The notes: generated from the sequence alone by a model not told the origin. Positions 17,940 through 26,481 are shown, numbered from the stretch's first letter. The stretch: DNA of 64,000 nt from Variovorax sp. IB41 (GCF_016405905.1 NZ_JAEFCB010000005.1:186001-250000), one strand, 5' to 3'. Numbers and translations are program-made.

Positions 17940-18290
17940 ATGAACGAAGCCAATCCTTACTGGGAAAACCTTGAGGCGGCCCTGTCCGACACGTCGGGGA
18001 TCATCGTTCCCAAGGGGGAAGATGAAGCGACGTACTTTGAAAGCCTTCGTTCGAGCATTCGAGTGCACGCAACTGCCGCGCAGAAGGTGTCGGCCACAGT
18101 TGTCGAACCTGGATTTGACCATCGGCAGCTAGGGTCCAGGATTACTGGATACCTCCTTGCGAAATCGGAGGGCTACTGGTTGGTCTTCGAGCCCGATGAA
18201 GGCGAGTACTACTGTTTTTGGGGACCGGATGCGGACAGCCTTGGCGCCTACGGCGTCTGCGGCAATCCGCTTTATTGCTGGTGGGATTGA
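17940..18290 (+). CDS. Hypothetical acidic protein, 116 residues
   Basis: Starts MNEANPYWENLEAALSDTSG and ends in an aromatic, Cys-containing tail (GYWLVFEPDEGEYYCFWGPD, NPLYCWWD). Strongly acidic and probably a small alpha/beta cytosolic protein. The composition and the array setting suit an immunity-like protein, but no family is recognised. Confidence 0.6.
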   Translation: MNEANPYWENLEAALSDTSGIIVPKGEDEATYFESLRSSIRVHATAAQKVSATVVEPGFDHRQLGSRITGYLLAKSEGYWLVFEPDEGEYYCFWGPDADSLGAYGVCGNPLYCWWD

Positions 18291-18457
18291 GGATCGGGTC
18301 GCGAGCAGCTTGAGAGGGCTTGAAGTTGGTCGCCGCTGTCAGCGGCCGTGGTCGGCCAGAACCAGACATTGCCGAGGTGGCCGAATTCGCGTGAAGCCGA
18401 CGTTCGCGGCGCATTTACACCAAGAGGATGAGGGGCTCGGAAACGCGGCGTTATTTT

Positions 18458-19033
18458 CTACACCGCATCTTCCGGCATGCCATCAACACCAAATTCCACA
18501 CCGCGCTCTTCCAGCTTCGCGCGCGCTGCGTGGTGCACTACGCCGCGTTTGCGCGTATCAGGCTCCAACAGCCTGCGCAGGGTGGCCTGGCTGACGTTGG
18601 CATTGCGCAGCACTTCCATTCGTACGCCCCAGAATTTGTCATTCGCGAAACGATCCAGAATCTCTGCGTCTGCAACCGGGTTCATGGCCGCCACGGAGCG
18701 GATGGATTGATTGGGGTCCGTCAAAAATGGCTCAAGCTCAACTGCATTGGCTGCACCACTGGCAGCAACGTAGCGACGCTCCTCTGCATTTTTCTGTTCG
18801 GTTGTCTTTTTGACCATTGCGCACTCAAAGGGATGAACGCATCCAGCTTCGCATAAGCCATGGCTGATGCATACGAATTCCGGTTGCGCCGGTCGGATAA
18901 CCATCCCGAGGTTGGACCCGTCATCCAAGGATTCGATTGACCGCTGTACGCCCTCGACGATGACGGGTGGCACTTTCGCGACGGCGCCGCGAGCGCCATG
19001 GTGGCGGGCGTCCAGCCCGCAGTGCGGCCGCAC
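18458..19033 (-). CDS. HEAT/leucine-rich-variant repeat protein with upstream Cys cluster
   Basis: The secure part (from the ATG at 18817, 119 residues) contains two to three short helical repeats: AVELEPFLTDPNQSIRSVAA, ADAEILDRFANDKFWGVRME and VLRNANVSQATLRRLLEPD. This is the pattern of leucine-rich-variant/HEAT-like proteins. The frame with matching codon use extends upstream to a GTG at 19033 and encodes four Cys in CISHGLCEAGCVHPFEC just before the repeats. LRV proteins can carry an N-terminal 4Fe-4S domain, so this could be a metal site. The start is uncertain. It runs opposite to its neighbours. Confidence 0.65.
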   Translation of the reverse strand: MRPHCGLDARHHGARGAVAKVPPVIVEGVQRSIESLDDGSNLGMVIRPAQPEFVCISHGLCEAGCVHPFECAMVKKTTEQKNAEERRYVAASGAANAVELEPFLTDPNQSIRSVAAMNPVADAEILDRFANDKFWGVRMEVLRNANVSQATLRRLLEPDTRKRGVVHHAARAKLEERGVEFGVDGMPEDAV

Positions 19034-19223
19034 ATTCGGACCCGTTCAAAAAAATGCGCGCCAGGGACATGGTTTGCGTTTGCGGGAGTCGCCGGAGGCA
19101 AGCTTGCTCATAACGTGCGATCCGCAGGCAGTCCGGGCCTGCCCGATCGCCTGAGCGTCAGCGGTTTGATCGAGAAAGGCCACAGCATCCCCGTTTAGTG
19201 ACGCCCCTGAAGAACCCACCCCC

Positions 19224-19553
19224 ATGAAGCTATCGACACGACATCACCCTGAAGAGATGGAGAAAGACCAGGTATTCGAGGCCCGCCATGCGACGCGCGG
19301 CGCGTTCTGGAAGAACAAGCTCATCGCGGCTTCTGTGCCGGTGCTTGTCGCCAGCATCCTCATGTCGTGGGGCGCCTACGAGCTGCGGATGCTCTGGACC
19401 AGCTACGCATCCGCACTCAGTTCCAATCGCTCGGGGGCGGCGAGCATGTCATTTCGCAACGTCGCGATCCGCGGCGCTTTGACAACGCTCGGCCAACGCA
19501 AAGTGGCGCCAGCTGGCCCCTTCCGCGCATCGTTTCAGACCAACCGTCCTTGA
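19224..19553 (+). CDS. Hypothetical single-pass membrane protein, possibly with altered C terminus
   Basis: 109 residues, with a hydrophobic segment near residues 36-55 (LIAASVPVLVASILMSWGAY). The last ~30 codons run into sequence resembling the intergenic repeat (CTCGGCCAACGC), so the original gene may have been truncated or joined to repeat DNA. A weak start region and lack of homologues that I can recall keep confidence low. Confidence 0.4.
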   Translation: MKLSTRHHPEEMEKDQVFEARHATRGAFWKNKLIAASVPVLVASILMSWGAYELRMLWTSYASALSSNRSGAASMSFRNVAIRGALTTLGQRKVAPAGPFRASFQTNRP

Positions 19554-19653
19554 GGTGATGCTGTACTGGCAGATGGTGGACTCATCCTCGCGGCTGGTGC
19601 GGATGTTGAACAGGTACATTCGGCCAGAAGCAGACGTTTACAGGGGACCCAGC

Positions 19654-19965
19654 ATGACCACCGAGCCGCAGAGTTGGCCGTTCAACAGTCCACCCAATGT
19701 GGTTTGTTTCACGGTGCGGTCCATCGTTGATGGCGAAAAGCCCGTCCTTATGGCATCACGCGATGCAGACGATGGAGGATGGCAGTTCCTGACGGGGGAT
19801 GCGTTCCACATCGCAGAAGCAATGCTGGTCACTTTGGAGAGCATGGTCGCGCGGGACCAGACGCTGCTTGAGCTTGCTGCAATGCAGCCAGGCTGGATGG
19901 CTTGGCGTGCGGCGCCCGATGCTCCTTGGAGCCGCCAGGCCGAAGCCCAGCAAACAGAAGAGTAA
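19654..19965 (+). CDS. Hypothetical protein, immunity-like, 103 residues
   Basis: Starts MTTEPQSWPFNSPPNVVCFT at an ATG preceded by AGGGG. The central GGWQFLTGDAFHIAEAMLVT and the C-terminal LLELAAMQPGWMAWRAAPDA are conserved-looking segments that I associate with DUF2185-type and similar cytosolic proteins found near SUKH genes. No signal peptide. Function unknown; the family link is weak. Confidence 0.6.
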   Translation: MTTEPQSWPFNSPPNVVCFTVRSIVDGEKPVLMASRDADDGGWQFLTGDAFHIAEAMLVTLESMVARDQTLLELAAMQPGWMAWRAAPDAPWSRQAEAQQTEE

Positions 19966-20050
19966 GGCAGCGGACACAACGCGGCCAAAACCAGCCAATT
20001 AGCTGGTCACTTCAATAAACCCCTTAACCCTTGACCGAGGGCAGGACTTG

Positions 20051-20671
20051 TCAGTTTGCGCGTCGCTGCCCGCCAGCCTGCTCCACGTACTCTACAAACC
20101 CGTCGAAGGCATCCAACAAGGGCTGGAACCGCGCCGCACCGCCTTCCAGTTGGCACAAGGCATAGCAGGTCGCCTCCAGCGTGGACAGCTGGTCGGGCCC
20201 ATGGGCTTTGCGGATGCGGTAGTGCGAAGGCGGCAGGTTGCGCAGGGCCAAGCGGGGCAACTGTTGCAGTGGCGGGCTTTGGTAGAGCATCTTTCGGCTT
20301 TTGCGCCAGGTGCCGTCCAGCACGACCAGGCGCAAGCGCGACTGGGCTTGCGTCCACTCGGGCGGTAGCGGGGGTGGTGTCCGCAGGTCCGGGGCGGTAT
20401 CTTGCAGACTGTCCGGGTACAGCAGCAGCGTGTGCTTGCCGTCCACCGGCCAGACTGGCACGGCAAATGCCTCACCCACCACCACGCGGCAGTGCGCCAA
20501 GCTGAGGTGCAGCAAGCGGGCACTGCCTTTGGCCTGGTGTACCTCCAGCGGGTGCTGCAGCACCAGCACCTCCACCGCGTGGGCGGTGGGCGCGACCCAG
20601 CGGCAGATGCAGGCACTGAGCGGGCGCAGGCAAGCGGTGCACTGAGGGCGTGGGACTAAAGCGGGGGACAT
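20051..20671 (-). CDS. tapT: tRNA-uridine aminocarboxypropyltransferase (DTW domain)
   Basis: 206 residues with the DTW-domain signature LDGTWRKSRKM at residues 118-128 (D119, T121, W122). An N-terminal Cys cluster (C11, C14, C21, C23) fits the zinc knuckle of the family. TapT/YfiP proteins transfer the aminocarboxypropyl group of SAM to a uridine in tRNA, making acp3U. The gene is a housekeeping-like RNA modifier placed opposite to the small-gene array around it. The symbol rests on domain identity only. Confidence 0.8.
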   Translation of the reverse strand: MSPALVPRPQCTACLRPLSACICRWVAPTAHAVEVLVLQHPLEVHQAKGSARLLHLSLAHCRVVVGEAFAVPVWPVDGKHTLLLYPDSLQDTAPDLRTPPPLPPEWTQAQSRLRLVVLDGTWRKSRKMLYQSPPLQQLPRLALRNLPPSHYRIRKAHGPDQLSTLEATCYALCQLEGGAARFQPLLDAFDGFVEYVEQAGGQRRAN

Positions 20672-20971
20672 CGCCGGATTTTATTCAGCGTGCCTGGCTG
20701 GACGATGCATGGAAGGAGATGTCGCTTAGCGTTGGCGCGACGGCCGGCAGCTTTGGACAATGTCGGAAGACCGCAGTTGGCCCTTTGCGCCAACGGTGCG
20801 TGAGGCTACAGTCGGCCAAGAGCGGTCGCTCGTTGGTCCGGCAGAATGCGGCCCAACGCGATCCTTCATCGGGGCGGAGTTCAGCCCTTATCAAGCTTTC
20901 AGGGCAGACCCAATGCCCCGCAGCAATTTCAAGTATTTGACGTTGGCACTGCCGACCAAGAGGAACGCTCT
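20672..20971. other. 300-bp gene-free stretch holding an intergenic repeat
   Basis: No credible gene. It holds CGGCAGCTTTGGA (20745-20757), seen again at 24086-24098, then a GTCGGCCA-type repeat at 20806-20850 and the ribosome site (AGGA) of the next gene. Confidence 0.5.
20806..20850 (+). repeat. Intergenic GTCGGCCA-type repeat
   Basis: CTACAGTCGGCCAAGAGCGG then TCGCTCGTTGGTCCGGCAGA. The CTACAGTCGG and CGGCAGAAT blocks recur in the copy at 21489. GGCCAA and TTGGTC can pair as a short stem. Confidence 0.6.
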
Positions 20972-21403
20972 ATGGGCATACTTTCGGATTTTGTTATCGC
21001 TGATAGCGGCTCCGGCGTCCAGATTGGTGAAAGCGTCAGCCCCATAGATAGTTGGCCTACTTTGCAGGCGAAGGGGGTGGAAACAATAATGCTGGCGACG
21101 CTGTATTGCGCCATAAGTGGCAAGGACTATCACAACGACCTTCAGAAATCGTTCGAGCTCGTTGGCGGCGACAAGGACGAAGGCCCTTGGGTGTTTGAAT
21201 TTCCGCGCGACATCCTCGGTTGCATCGCAGGTCTAGATGCTTCGAATGTTCACGACGTTGCACAAACATGGCAAGCAACAGAAGAGGTTCAGATGGATGG
21301 ATGGTCTGTTGACGAAGCATCTGAATTTATTCACGCACTTTCAGTCCACGCTAGCAATGCCGTGACTGCCGAAAGATCTTTGTACTTGTGGCTGTCTCTA
21401 TGA
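20972..21403 (+). CDS. Hypothetical acidic protein, 143 residues
   Basis: Starts MGILSDFVIADSGSGVQIGE with an AGGA ribosome site upstream. Helical central part (PTLQAKGVETIMLATLYCAI), acidic overall, no export signal. The segment GPWVFEFPRDILGCIAGLDA suggests a compact cytosolic domain. The family is unrecognised. Like its neighbours it is flanked by the GTCGGCCA-type repeat and fits an orphan immunity-like gene. Confidence 0.6.
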   Translation: MGILSDFVIADSGSGVQIGESVSPIDSWPTLQAKGVETIMLATLYCAISGKDYHNDLQKSFELVGGDKDEGPWVFEFPRDILGCIAGLDASNVHDVAQTWQATEEVQMDGWSVDEASEFIHALSVHASNAVTAERSLYLWLSL

Positions 21404-21488
21404 CACGCTACGAAAACAGGGGTGGATCTGAGTAGCCGATTTCAGCGATTCAAGCGAACGCTTCGGCCCCTCGCACCATTCCCTCGTG

Positions 21489-21535
21489 CGGCTACAGTCG
21501 GCTAGGAGCCGTCATTCACTGCTGCGGCAGAATCG
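21489..21535 (+). repeat. Intergenic GTCGGCCA-type repeat
   Basis: GCGGCTACAGTCGGCTAGGA then GCCGTCATTCACTGCTGCGG and CAGAAT. Aligned by eye it shares most positions with the copy at 20806. It lies 29 bp before the next start codon. Confidence 0.6.
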
Positions 21536-21563
21536 AACTGAGGGCGGATATTGGAGCAAGGCA

Positions 21564-22034
21564 ATGAAGTCATTCAGGGTCATGCACTGTGCAGTCGATG
21601 GGGAACTGCTGGAGAGTTCGACCTTGCACGTAGATGCACTGTCGAAGAAGTGGCTCGCATACTGCCAAGACCTCTTGTGCGGCGGACCAATCGTCGCCAT
21701 CCACTTGGATGGTCCGTTGACTTCTTGGAGCGTGGAGTGCGCAGCGGGAAAGTGCAACTTCAGCATTGGCGACCATGTTGTCTATGCTTGCGCGATTCTT
21801 CGCTCAGGCGCTGAGCTGCAGAACAAGCAGCTCCTGGATTCACTTAGTTCACCCATTTGGCAGAGCGTCCGGGCTCAAGCCTCCGATGAACGACCACTTT
21901 TCATCGTCATAAATCTCTTTCCCGAGGATATTTCCAGCAAAGACAGCGAGGCCATGTTCCAGCTCGCGTATCACTTCGCGGCGGCATATTTGAATTGGTT
22001 TGAGAACGACCATGCAGTCTCGCCGATAAGCTAA
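21564..22034 (+). CDS. Hypothetical protein, 156 residues
   Basis: Starts MKSFRVMHCAVDGELLESST after GGAG. Mixed alpha/beta: KKWLAYCQDLLCGGPIVAIH and a beta segment (CNFSIGDHVVYACAILRSGA), then a C-terminal helix rich in aromatics (FQLAYHFAAAYLNWFENDHA). No membrane or export signal. The family is unrecognised; the setting is that of the immunity-like array. Confidence 0.6.
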   Translation: MKSFRVMHCAVDGELLESSTLHVDALSKKWLAYCQDLLCGGPIVAIHLDGPLTSWSVECAAGKCNFSIGDHVVYACAILRSGAELQNKQLLDSLSSPIWQSVRAQASDERPLFIVINLFPEDISSKDSEAMFQLAYHFAAAYLNWFENDHAVSPIS

Positions 22035-22137
22035 AGGCAGGACGCGGCCAAATGCAGACGGTCGAACTCAAGGCAGAATTCGAGCAGAAGTAGCCCACAG
22101 GTCAGGTCGGCCACTCGTTAAGCAGAACAAGGAAGCT

Positions 22138-22746
22138 ATGTTCAAGCGTCTCGCCACTCTATTTCGCCTTGAGGCGGAGCCGCAGCATCAACAACCATCC
22201 GCGAATCCCACTCCCAGCGAAGCGCCGGACATCGTCGGAGCTCGGCCAACGCATGCTCAGACGAAGGATGCGTTGCAGCGCTTCATGCATTTAGTGACCG
22301 CACACCTGGATTCACGTGAGGGCCGACGCCTCTCCGACGCCGTGGCAACCGGCTTTGACTCGTGCGGTGACGCGGCGGAAGCGTTCGAGGACGGGGTCCT
22401 CGGCGAAGAGGGTCAGAGGCACGGTCGGTGGCTCGTGATCCAAGTTGATTGGAAAGCCCACGAAGAGATTGAGTGGCAGGTCGCTGAGGTTGCGACCAGC
22501 TTCAGCATTCGTGAGCGCTGGAACTGGACAACCCCACTGGAGACCAGAACAGTGCCTGCTGGTCTTTGCGCTGTTGCGAGTTGGGCCGCGGCGCTCGGAT
22601 ACGAACTGCTGCATCTTGACCTCGGCCACGACGCTTACTACGCGCTCATGGTCAACGGAGAAGACGCAGAGGATGCGCATCAGGCTGCAATGGCCGCCGG
22701 GCTGAGCGTGCTTGGCACGGCCGAGTTCGCGAGGCTCAACTCGTGA
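22138..22746 (+). CDS. Hypothetical protein, DUF6630-like, 202 residues
   Basis: After a low-complexity N terminus (residues 12-40) comes a domain with GRWLVIQVDWKAHEEIEWQV, and later LGYELLHLDLGHDAYYALMV. I associate this pattern with the DUF6630 group. Cytosolic, acidic, no catalytic motif seen. A diverged repeat copy precedes it (GGTCAGGTCGGCCACTCG near 22098). Family assignment tentative. Confidence 0.6.
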   Translation: MFKRLATLFRLEAEPQHQQPSANPTPSEAPDIVGARPTHAQTKDALQRFMHLVTAHLDSREGRRLSDAVATGFDSCGDAAEAFEDGVLGEEGQRHGRWLVIQVDWKAHEEIEWQVAEVATSFSIRERWNWTTPLETRTVPAGLCAVASWAAALGYELLHLDLGHDAYYALMVNGEDAEDAHQAAMAAGLSVLGTAEFARLNS

Positions 22747-22770
22747 CTCCGTCTTGCTAGCCCGTGAGAC

Positions 22771-22812
22771 ATCTCTCGGCCAATAGCCGCCGTTCGCACG
22801 CAGGTCGGATTC
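22771..22812 (+). repeat. Intergenic GTCGGCCA-type repeat
   Basis: ATCTCTCGGCCAATAGCCGC then CGTTCGCACGCAGGTCGGAT. It shares the CGGCCAAnAGC and C(G/A)TTCGC blocks with the other copies and lies between two small genes. Confidence 0.5.
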
Positions 22813-22856
22813 ACATCCATGGCACGAGTCCGGCGAAACATACCTATGGCACTGCG

Positions 22857-23471
22857 ATGGATCTGAAAAATTGCCGATCGATCTTGGAAAACGCTGGTGT
22901 CGCACTCGCTCCCGGCTTGTCCGCCTTGGAGGCGAACGAGGCTGAGCAGAGGTTCGGATTTGTTTTTCCGGAAGACCTGCGCGAACTCTTGAGCAATTTT
23001 CTTCCTGTAGGAGAAGATTTTCCGAACTGGAGAAATCTAGATGATCCCTCGCTGCTGGATATGATGGCGCGCCCTATCGAGGGCGTATGGAACGCGGTTA
23101 AGTATCCGTTCGAAAATCTCGGAGGCATCTGGAACTTGAGTTGGGGACCGAAACCTGCGGATCTCGAACAAGCCATCCGTCACATGCGTGCAGTTCTTGC
23201 GCAAGCACCAAAACTCATTCAAATTTTTGCTCATCGCTATATGCCTGATCAACCCTCGAGCTCTGGCAACCCAGTGTTTTCTGTCGTCTATCCGACTGAC
23301 ATCATTTGCTACGCGGCCAACCTTGAGGAGTATCTGATGAAGGAGTTTGTCGAGCACACTAGTGACGATGTCGTCGCTTCGTGCGGTCCAACGCGTCGCA
23401 TTGATTTTTGGTCATCTTTGGTTGCTTGGAATCTAGGGTCGGAGGATGCTATCGGTGACAGTTGGAGCTGA
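22857..23471 (+). CDS. SMI1/KNR4 (SUKH)-family immunity-like protein
   Basis: 204 residues. The segment LSALEANEAEQRFGFVFPED followed by LRELLSNFLPVGEDFPNW is the classic SUKH N-terminal pattern: an acidic helix, then the FxxPxDLxxLL turn and a loop with Trp. SUKH proteins are the commonest immunity proteins of contact-dependent and polymorphic toxin systems and bind the toxin in the cytoplasm. No cognate toxin gene is visible within the window, so it may be an orphan. Confidence 0.75.
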   Translation: MDLKNCRSILENAGVALAPGLSALEANEAEQRFGFVFPEDLRELLSNFLPVGEDFPNWRNLDDPSLLDMMARPIEGVWNAVKYPFENLGGIWNLSWGPKPADLEQAIRHMRAVLAQAPKLIQIFAHRYMPDQPSSSGNPVFSVVYPTDIICYAANLEEYLMKEFVEHTSDDVVASCGPTRRIDFWSSLVAWNLGSEDAIGDSWS

Positions 23472-23583
23472 CTAAGTCCAAGCCTGCGATAAAGAGAACC
23501 CGATGTGATTGGAGTGAAATGAATGCCAGCTATAGGCGGCGGATCGCGCGTTGGACTTCGAGTTTGCGAGCGGTGTTTTAGCA

Positions 23584-23988
23584 TCAGCCCCCGATGCCGG
23601 GCGGCCAGTCCAGGTAGTAGTTACAGTTCATGGGGAGCGGGTGTCCATCCATGATGTGCGCTGCCCACGCGAACAAATTCAACATGTACCCGGCGTGCGT
23701 CGGCGTCAGGCCGCAGGACTCGGCGACTTCTGGCAATCGTGCGCGACAGACATCAAGATGGCGTCGTACGCCCTCCGATCCACCGAGATAGGCATTGAAC
23801 TCGTCGAGATCAATACCCAAACCGGAGACTCGGTAGGTGCCTGCCACGCCTGGTGCGTCCGTATAGACGGCCATGACATCGTGGCCTTCGAGAGTCGCGA
23901 CGGTCGTAAGCACTCTGCAAAAGGCATCTTTCATCCCATTGCTGATCCAAAGGTCCGCGTTGTTGTTGATCCAGATGGGGGCGCCCAT
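23584..23988 (-). CDS. Hypothetical protein, 134 residues
   Basis: Starts MGAPIWINNNADLWISNGMK and has a conserved-looking core (LEGHDVMAVYTDAPGVAGTY, LGIDLDEFNAYLGGSEGVRR). Cytosolic and mildly acidic. It is convergent with the SUKH gene. No good Shine-Dalgarno, no family recognised; the size and setting suggest another immunity-like gene. Confidence 0.55.
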   Translation of the reverse strand: MGAPIWINNNADLWISNGMKDAFCRVLTTVATLEGHDVMAVYTDAPGVAGTYRVSGLGIDLDEFNAYLGGSEGVRRHLDVCRARLPEVAESCGLTPTHAGYMLNLFAWAAHIMDGHPLPMNCNYYLDWPPGIGG

Positions 23989-24228
23989 GGCTTTGTTCTT
24001 TGATTACGACTTCGAGAGGCATCGAGGTTGTCAGGTTTCAACGATGCTGGGTGTTCTTGGCAGTGGCTACCTAAGCTGAATTCAACGGCAGCTTTGGAGA
24101 ACATGCTACTTCCGCTTCGGGCCCCATAGCCGAAGTTAACCTGCATCCAACAGAAGCGTCGAAGCCTGGTAGGGCCCTTCATAATCAAGACCTGACCCCC
24201 CGCTTGTTCAAGATGCCTACCCTTCGTC

Positions 24229-24711
24229 ATGGATAAATTCACGCTGCAACAGCAGGTGCTAGAACGGCTCGCCGAGGACCTGATGCAAGCCGAACAGGCA
24301 GTGCGGGCGGCCCATGAAACGGCGACTCACGCAGAGAACATCGCCGAAAACAAATACGACACCTTGGGACTCGAAGCCGCCTACCTGGCCACCGGCCAGG
24401 CGCGTCGCGCCGAAGCCATCCGCCAGGCAATGGCCAATTGGCGCCAATTCCGCCCACGTCCCTACGATGCCAGCAAAGGTATACAGCTCGGCGCGCTGGT
24501 CTGCCTGGTCGGTTCCGACGACAAGCAGCAACAGCTCTTTCTCGGGCCGGATGGGGGCAGCATGAAGTTGCTCAGCGGCGCTCAGCGCGTTCAGGTCATC
24601 AGCAGCGAAACACCTTTGGGCAGGGCCATGCTGGGCAAATGCGAGGGTGACGAGGTGTCGATACAGGTGGCTCTGATCCGACAGCAGTTCGAGGTGCTGC
24701 GGGTTCATTGA
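24229..24711 (+). CDS. GreA/GreB-family elongation factor-like protein
   Basis: 160 residues. An N-terminal coiled coil of about 75 residues (LQQQVLERLAEDLMQAEQAV, then ARRAEAIRQAMANWRQF) precedes a FKBP-like C-terminal domain with the Gre signature TPLGRAMLGKCEGDEVSIQV. Gre factors enter the RNA polymerase secondary channel and stimulate cleavage of backtracked RNA through two acidic residues at the coiled-coil tip; here the tip region (ENIAENKYDT) has suitable acids. It is a paralogue of the housekeeping GreA/B, which usually sit elsewhere. Confidence 0.8.
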   Translation: MDKFTLQQQVLERLAEDLMQAEQAVRAAHETATHAENIAENKYDTLGLEAAYLATGQARRAEAIRQAMANWRQFRPRPYDASKGIQLGALVCLVGSDDKQQQLFLGPDGGSMKLLSGAQRVQVISSETPLGRAMLGKCEGDEVSIQVALIRQQFEVLRVH

Positions 24712-24910
24712 GCCGCGAGCAGTTTCACGCCGAATTGGTCGAGGTCGGCAGACGTTCAGGCATCGTGAACGTGCCGGCTGGCTGGCACGGTCAGCAGTCC
24801 GTTGGCCTTCGTGCCATCTCGCGGCGAAGCGTCGACGACTGGACAGAAGCGGCGCGCGTGATGTTGAGAGTCAGTCGAAGGCGGCAGACCTCGACCTGCA
24901 TTCACGCGAA

Positions 24911-26377
24911 CTAAGGTCTCGACGAACGTTCCTCGAAGGGTGACCCCGATTGTCCAGTTGCAGATTTAAGCTGCGCGTTGGCGAGATCTCCAAGACTCCT
25001 GATCGCCCCTTCCAGGCGCGGGTCGCCGAGATATCCGTAGTTGATGCGCAGGTGCCGGGTGTATCGGCGGTCGGCTGAAAACAAATGGCCCGGCGCTACG
25101 CCTATGCCGAGCCGAAGAGCGTCCTGGTGCAGTGCGAGCGAGTCGACACCTTCTGGCAGCGCGAGCCACAGGAAATAGCCACCCTCGGGGCGCGTGACCT
25201 GCGTTCCAGCCGGAAAGTATCGATCGATCAGTCGCAAGCATGCAGCCTGCTGGCGGCTGAGCGAATGCCGCAGGGTGCGCAGGTGACGATCGAAACTCTT
25301 GTGTTGCAGGTACTCCTGCAACGCCAGTTGCGAGGGGAGTGCCGTCGCCAGCGAGCTCATCAACTTGTTCCGACCCAAAGTGGCTGCAAAGCGACCGCCC
25401 GCTACCCAACCGATGCGATATCCGGGTGCCAGGGATTTCGAGAAAGAACTGCAGTGCAGCACCCAGCCATCCCGGTCCCAGGCCTTGGCTGGTGGCGGTC
25501 TCCGAGCCCCATGCGCGAGCTCGCCGTACACGTCGTCTTCGATCAGCGGTATGGCGCGGCTGGCGAGCATGCTGACCAGTTGCTCCTTGGCTGCGTCGCT
25601 CATGGTGCAGCCCATTGGATTCTGGAAGGTCGGCATGAACCAGCAGGCCTTCACCGGATGCTGGTCGATCACGCGAGCAAGAGAGTCGAGATCTACGCCT
25701 GTTCGCGGGTGGGTCTCCACCTCGACCGCGCGAAGACCGCGCCGCTCCAGTGCCTGCAACGCACCATAAAAAGTTGGCGTTTCGATCGCCACGACGTCGC
25801 CTGGCTGCGTCACCGTTTCGAGCGCAAGATTGAGTGCTTCCATCGCCCCGCTGGTGATGACCAGTTCTGACCCAGGAACATCCATCCCGACGCTGCCGTA
25901 ACGCAGGGATATCTGATGGCGCAATACGGCGTTTCCGGGTGACAAATCCTCGACGGTCTGCCAAGGATCCATCCGCTTGAGCGCGCGCGTCAGGCCGGCG
26001 GCAAGTTGCTCGAAGGGAAACAGCTCTGGCGACGGAAAGGCCGAGCCGAGCGGGACCATATCGCGCTCGCGAGCCTGTGCAAGGACCTGAAAGACAAGCG
26101 ACGACACGTCGACCGACATGGACCGGAGCACAGGCTCGCTGGCGGCGAGCTCGTTGGCCGGTATTTCCGCGCCCGCTCGAACGAAGTATCCCGACCGCTG
26201 CCGCGCTTCGACAAGCCCTTGCGCCTCCAGCAGGTAGTACGCAGAGAACACGGTGGACGCACTGATGCCCATCTGCGACTTCAGTTCGCGCACGGAGGGA
26301 AGGCGATCGTTCGCCTTCAGGCTACCCGCGCGAATGCGCTGAGCGATGTTGTCGGCCAGCTTCTCGTAGCGATTCAT
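24911..26377 (-). CDS. MocR-type regulator: GntR winged helix plus PLP aminotransferase domain
   Basis: 488 residues from the ATG at 26377 (AGGAAGAG upstream). Residues 1-70 form a GntR winged helix (LADNIAQRIRAGSLKANDRL, PSVRELKSQMGISASTVFSA). From about 95 an aminotransferase fold type I domain follows, with the PLP-binding Lys in SSFSKSLAPGYRIGW and the aspartate motif IEDDVYGEL. MocR proteins sense PLP or an amino compound and control a usually divergent gene. Three TGATACG heptamers lie upstream. The nearest divergent gene is the small membrane protein at 26746. Confidence 0.9.
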   Translation of the reverse strand: MNRYEKLADNIAQRIRAGSLKANDRLPSVRELKSQMGISASTVFSAYYLLEAQGLVEARQRSGYFVRAGAEIPANELAASEPVLRSMSVDVSSLVFQVLAQARERDMVPLGSAFPSPELFPFEQLAAGLTRALKRMDPWQTVEDLSPGNAVLRHQISLRYGSVGMDVPGSELVITSGAMEALNLALETVTQPGDVVAIETPTFYGALQALERRGLRAVEVETHPRTGVDLDSLARVIDQHPVKACWFMPTFQNPMGCTMSDAAKEQLVSMLASRAIPLIEDDVYGELAHGARRPPPAKAWDRDGWVLHCSSFSKSLAPGYRIGWVAGGRFAATLGRNKLMSSLATALPSQLALQEYLQHKSFDRHLRTLRHSLSRQQAACLRLIDRYFPAGTQVTRPEGGYFLWLALPEGVDSLALHQDALRLGIGVAPGHLFSADRRYTRHLRINYGYLGDPRLEGAIRSLGDLANAQLKSATGQSGSPFEERSSRP

Positions 26378-26390
26378 GGGCATCTCTTCC

Positions 26391-26481
26391 TGATACGGTC
26401 TTCTGGACCGCTCCCGAGATTCTCGTATCACGCGTCGGCCTGTCCCGGAGCGGCTACCGGCCTCCCTGGGCGTCTGATACG
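26391..26481. promoter_or_regulatory. Three TGATACG heptamers, candidate MocR operator
   Basis: TGATACG occurs at 26391-26397 and 26475-26481 as direct copies and as CGTATCA at 26424-26430. All lie within 105 bp of the MocR start codon. MocR/GntR proteins commonly bind such direct and inverted short repeats and repress their own gene. No binding data. Confidence 0.5.

Noticed and set aside
15859-24140. Integron cassette array
   Set aside because: Small same-strand genes with repeats suggested it, but I find no attC core (RYYYAAC...GTTRRRY) pairs in the gaps and no intI gene; gaps of 9-21 bp are too short for attC.
24712-24910. 68-codon plus-strand ORF after the Gre-like gene
   Set aside because: It starts at a TTG overlapping the Gre stop, has no ribosome site of its own and has Arg/Ser-rich composition.
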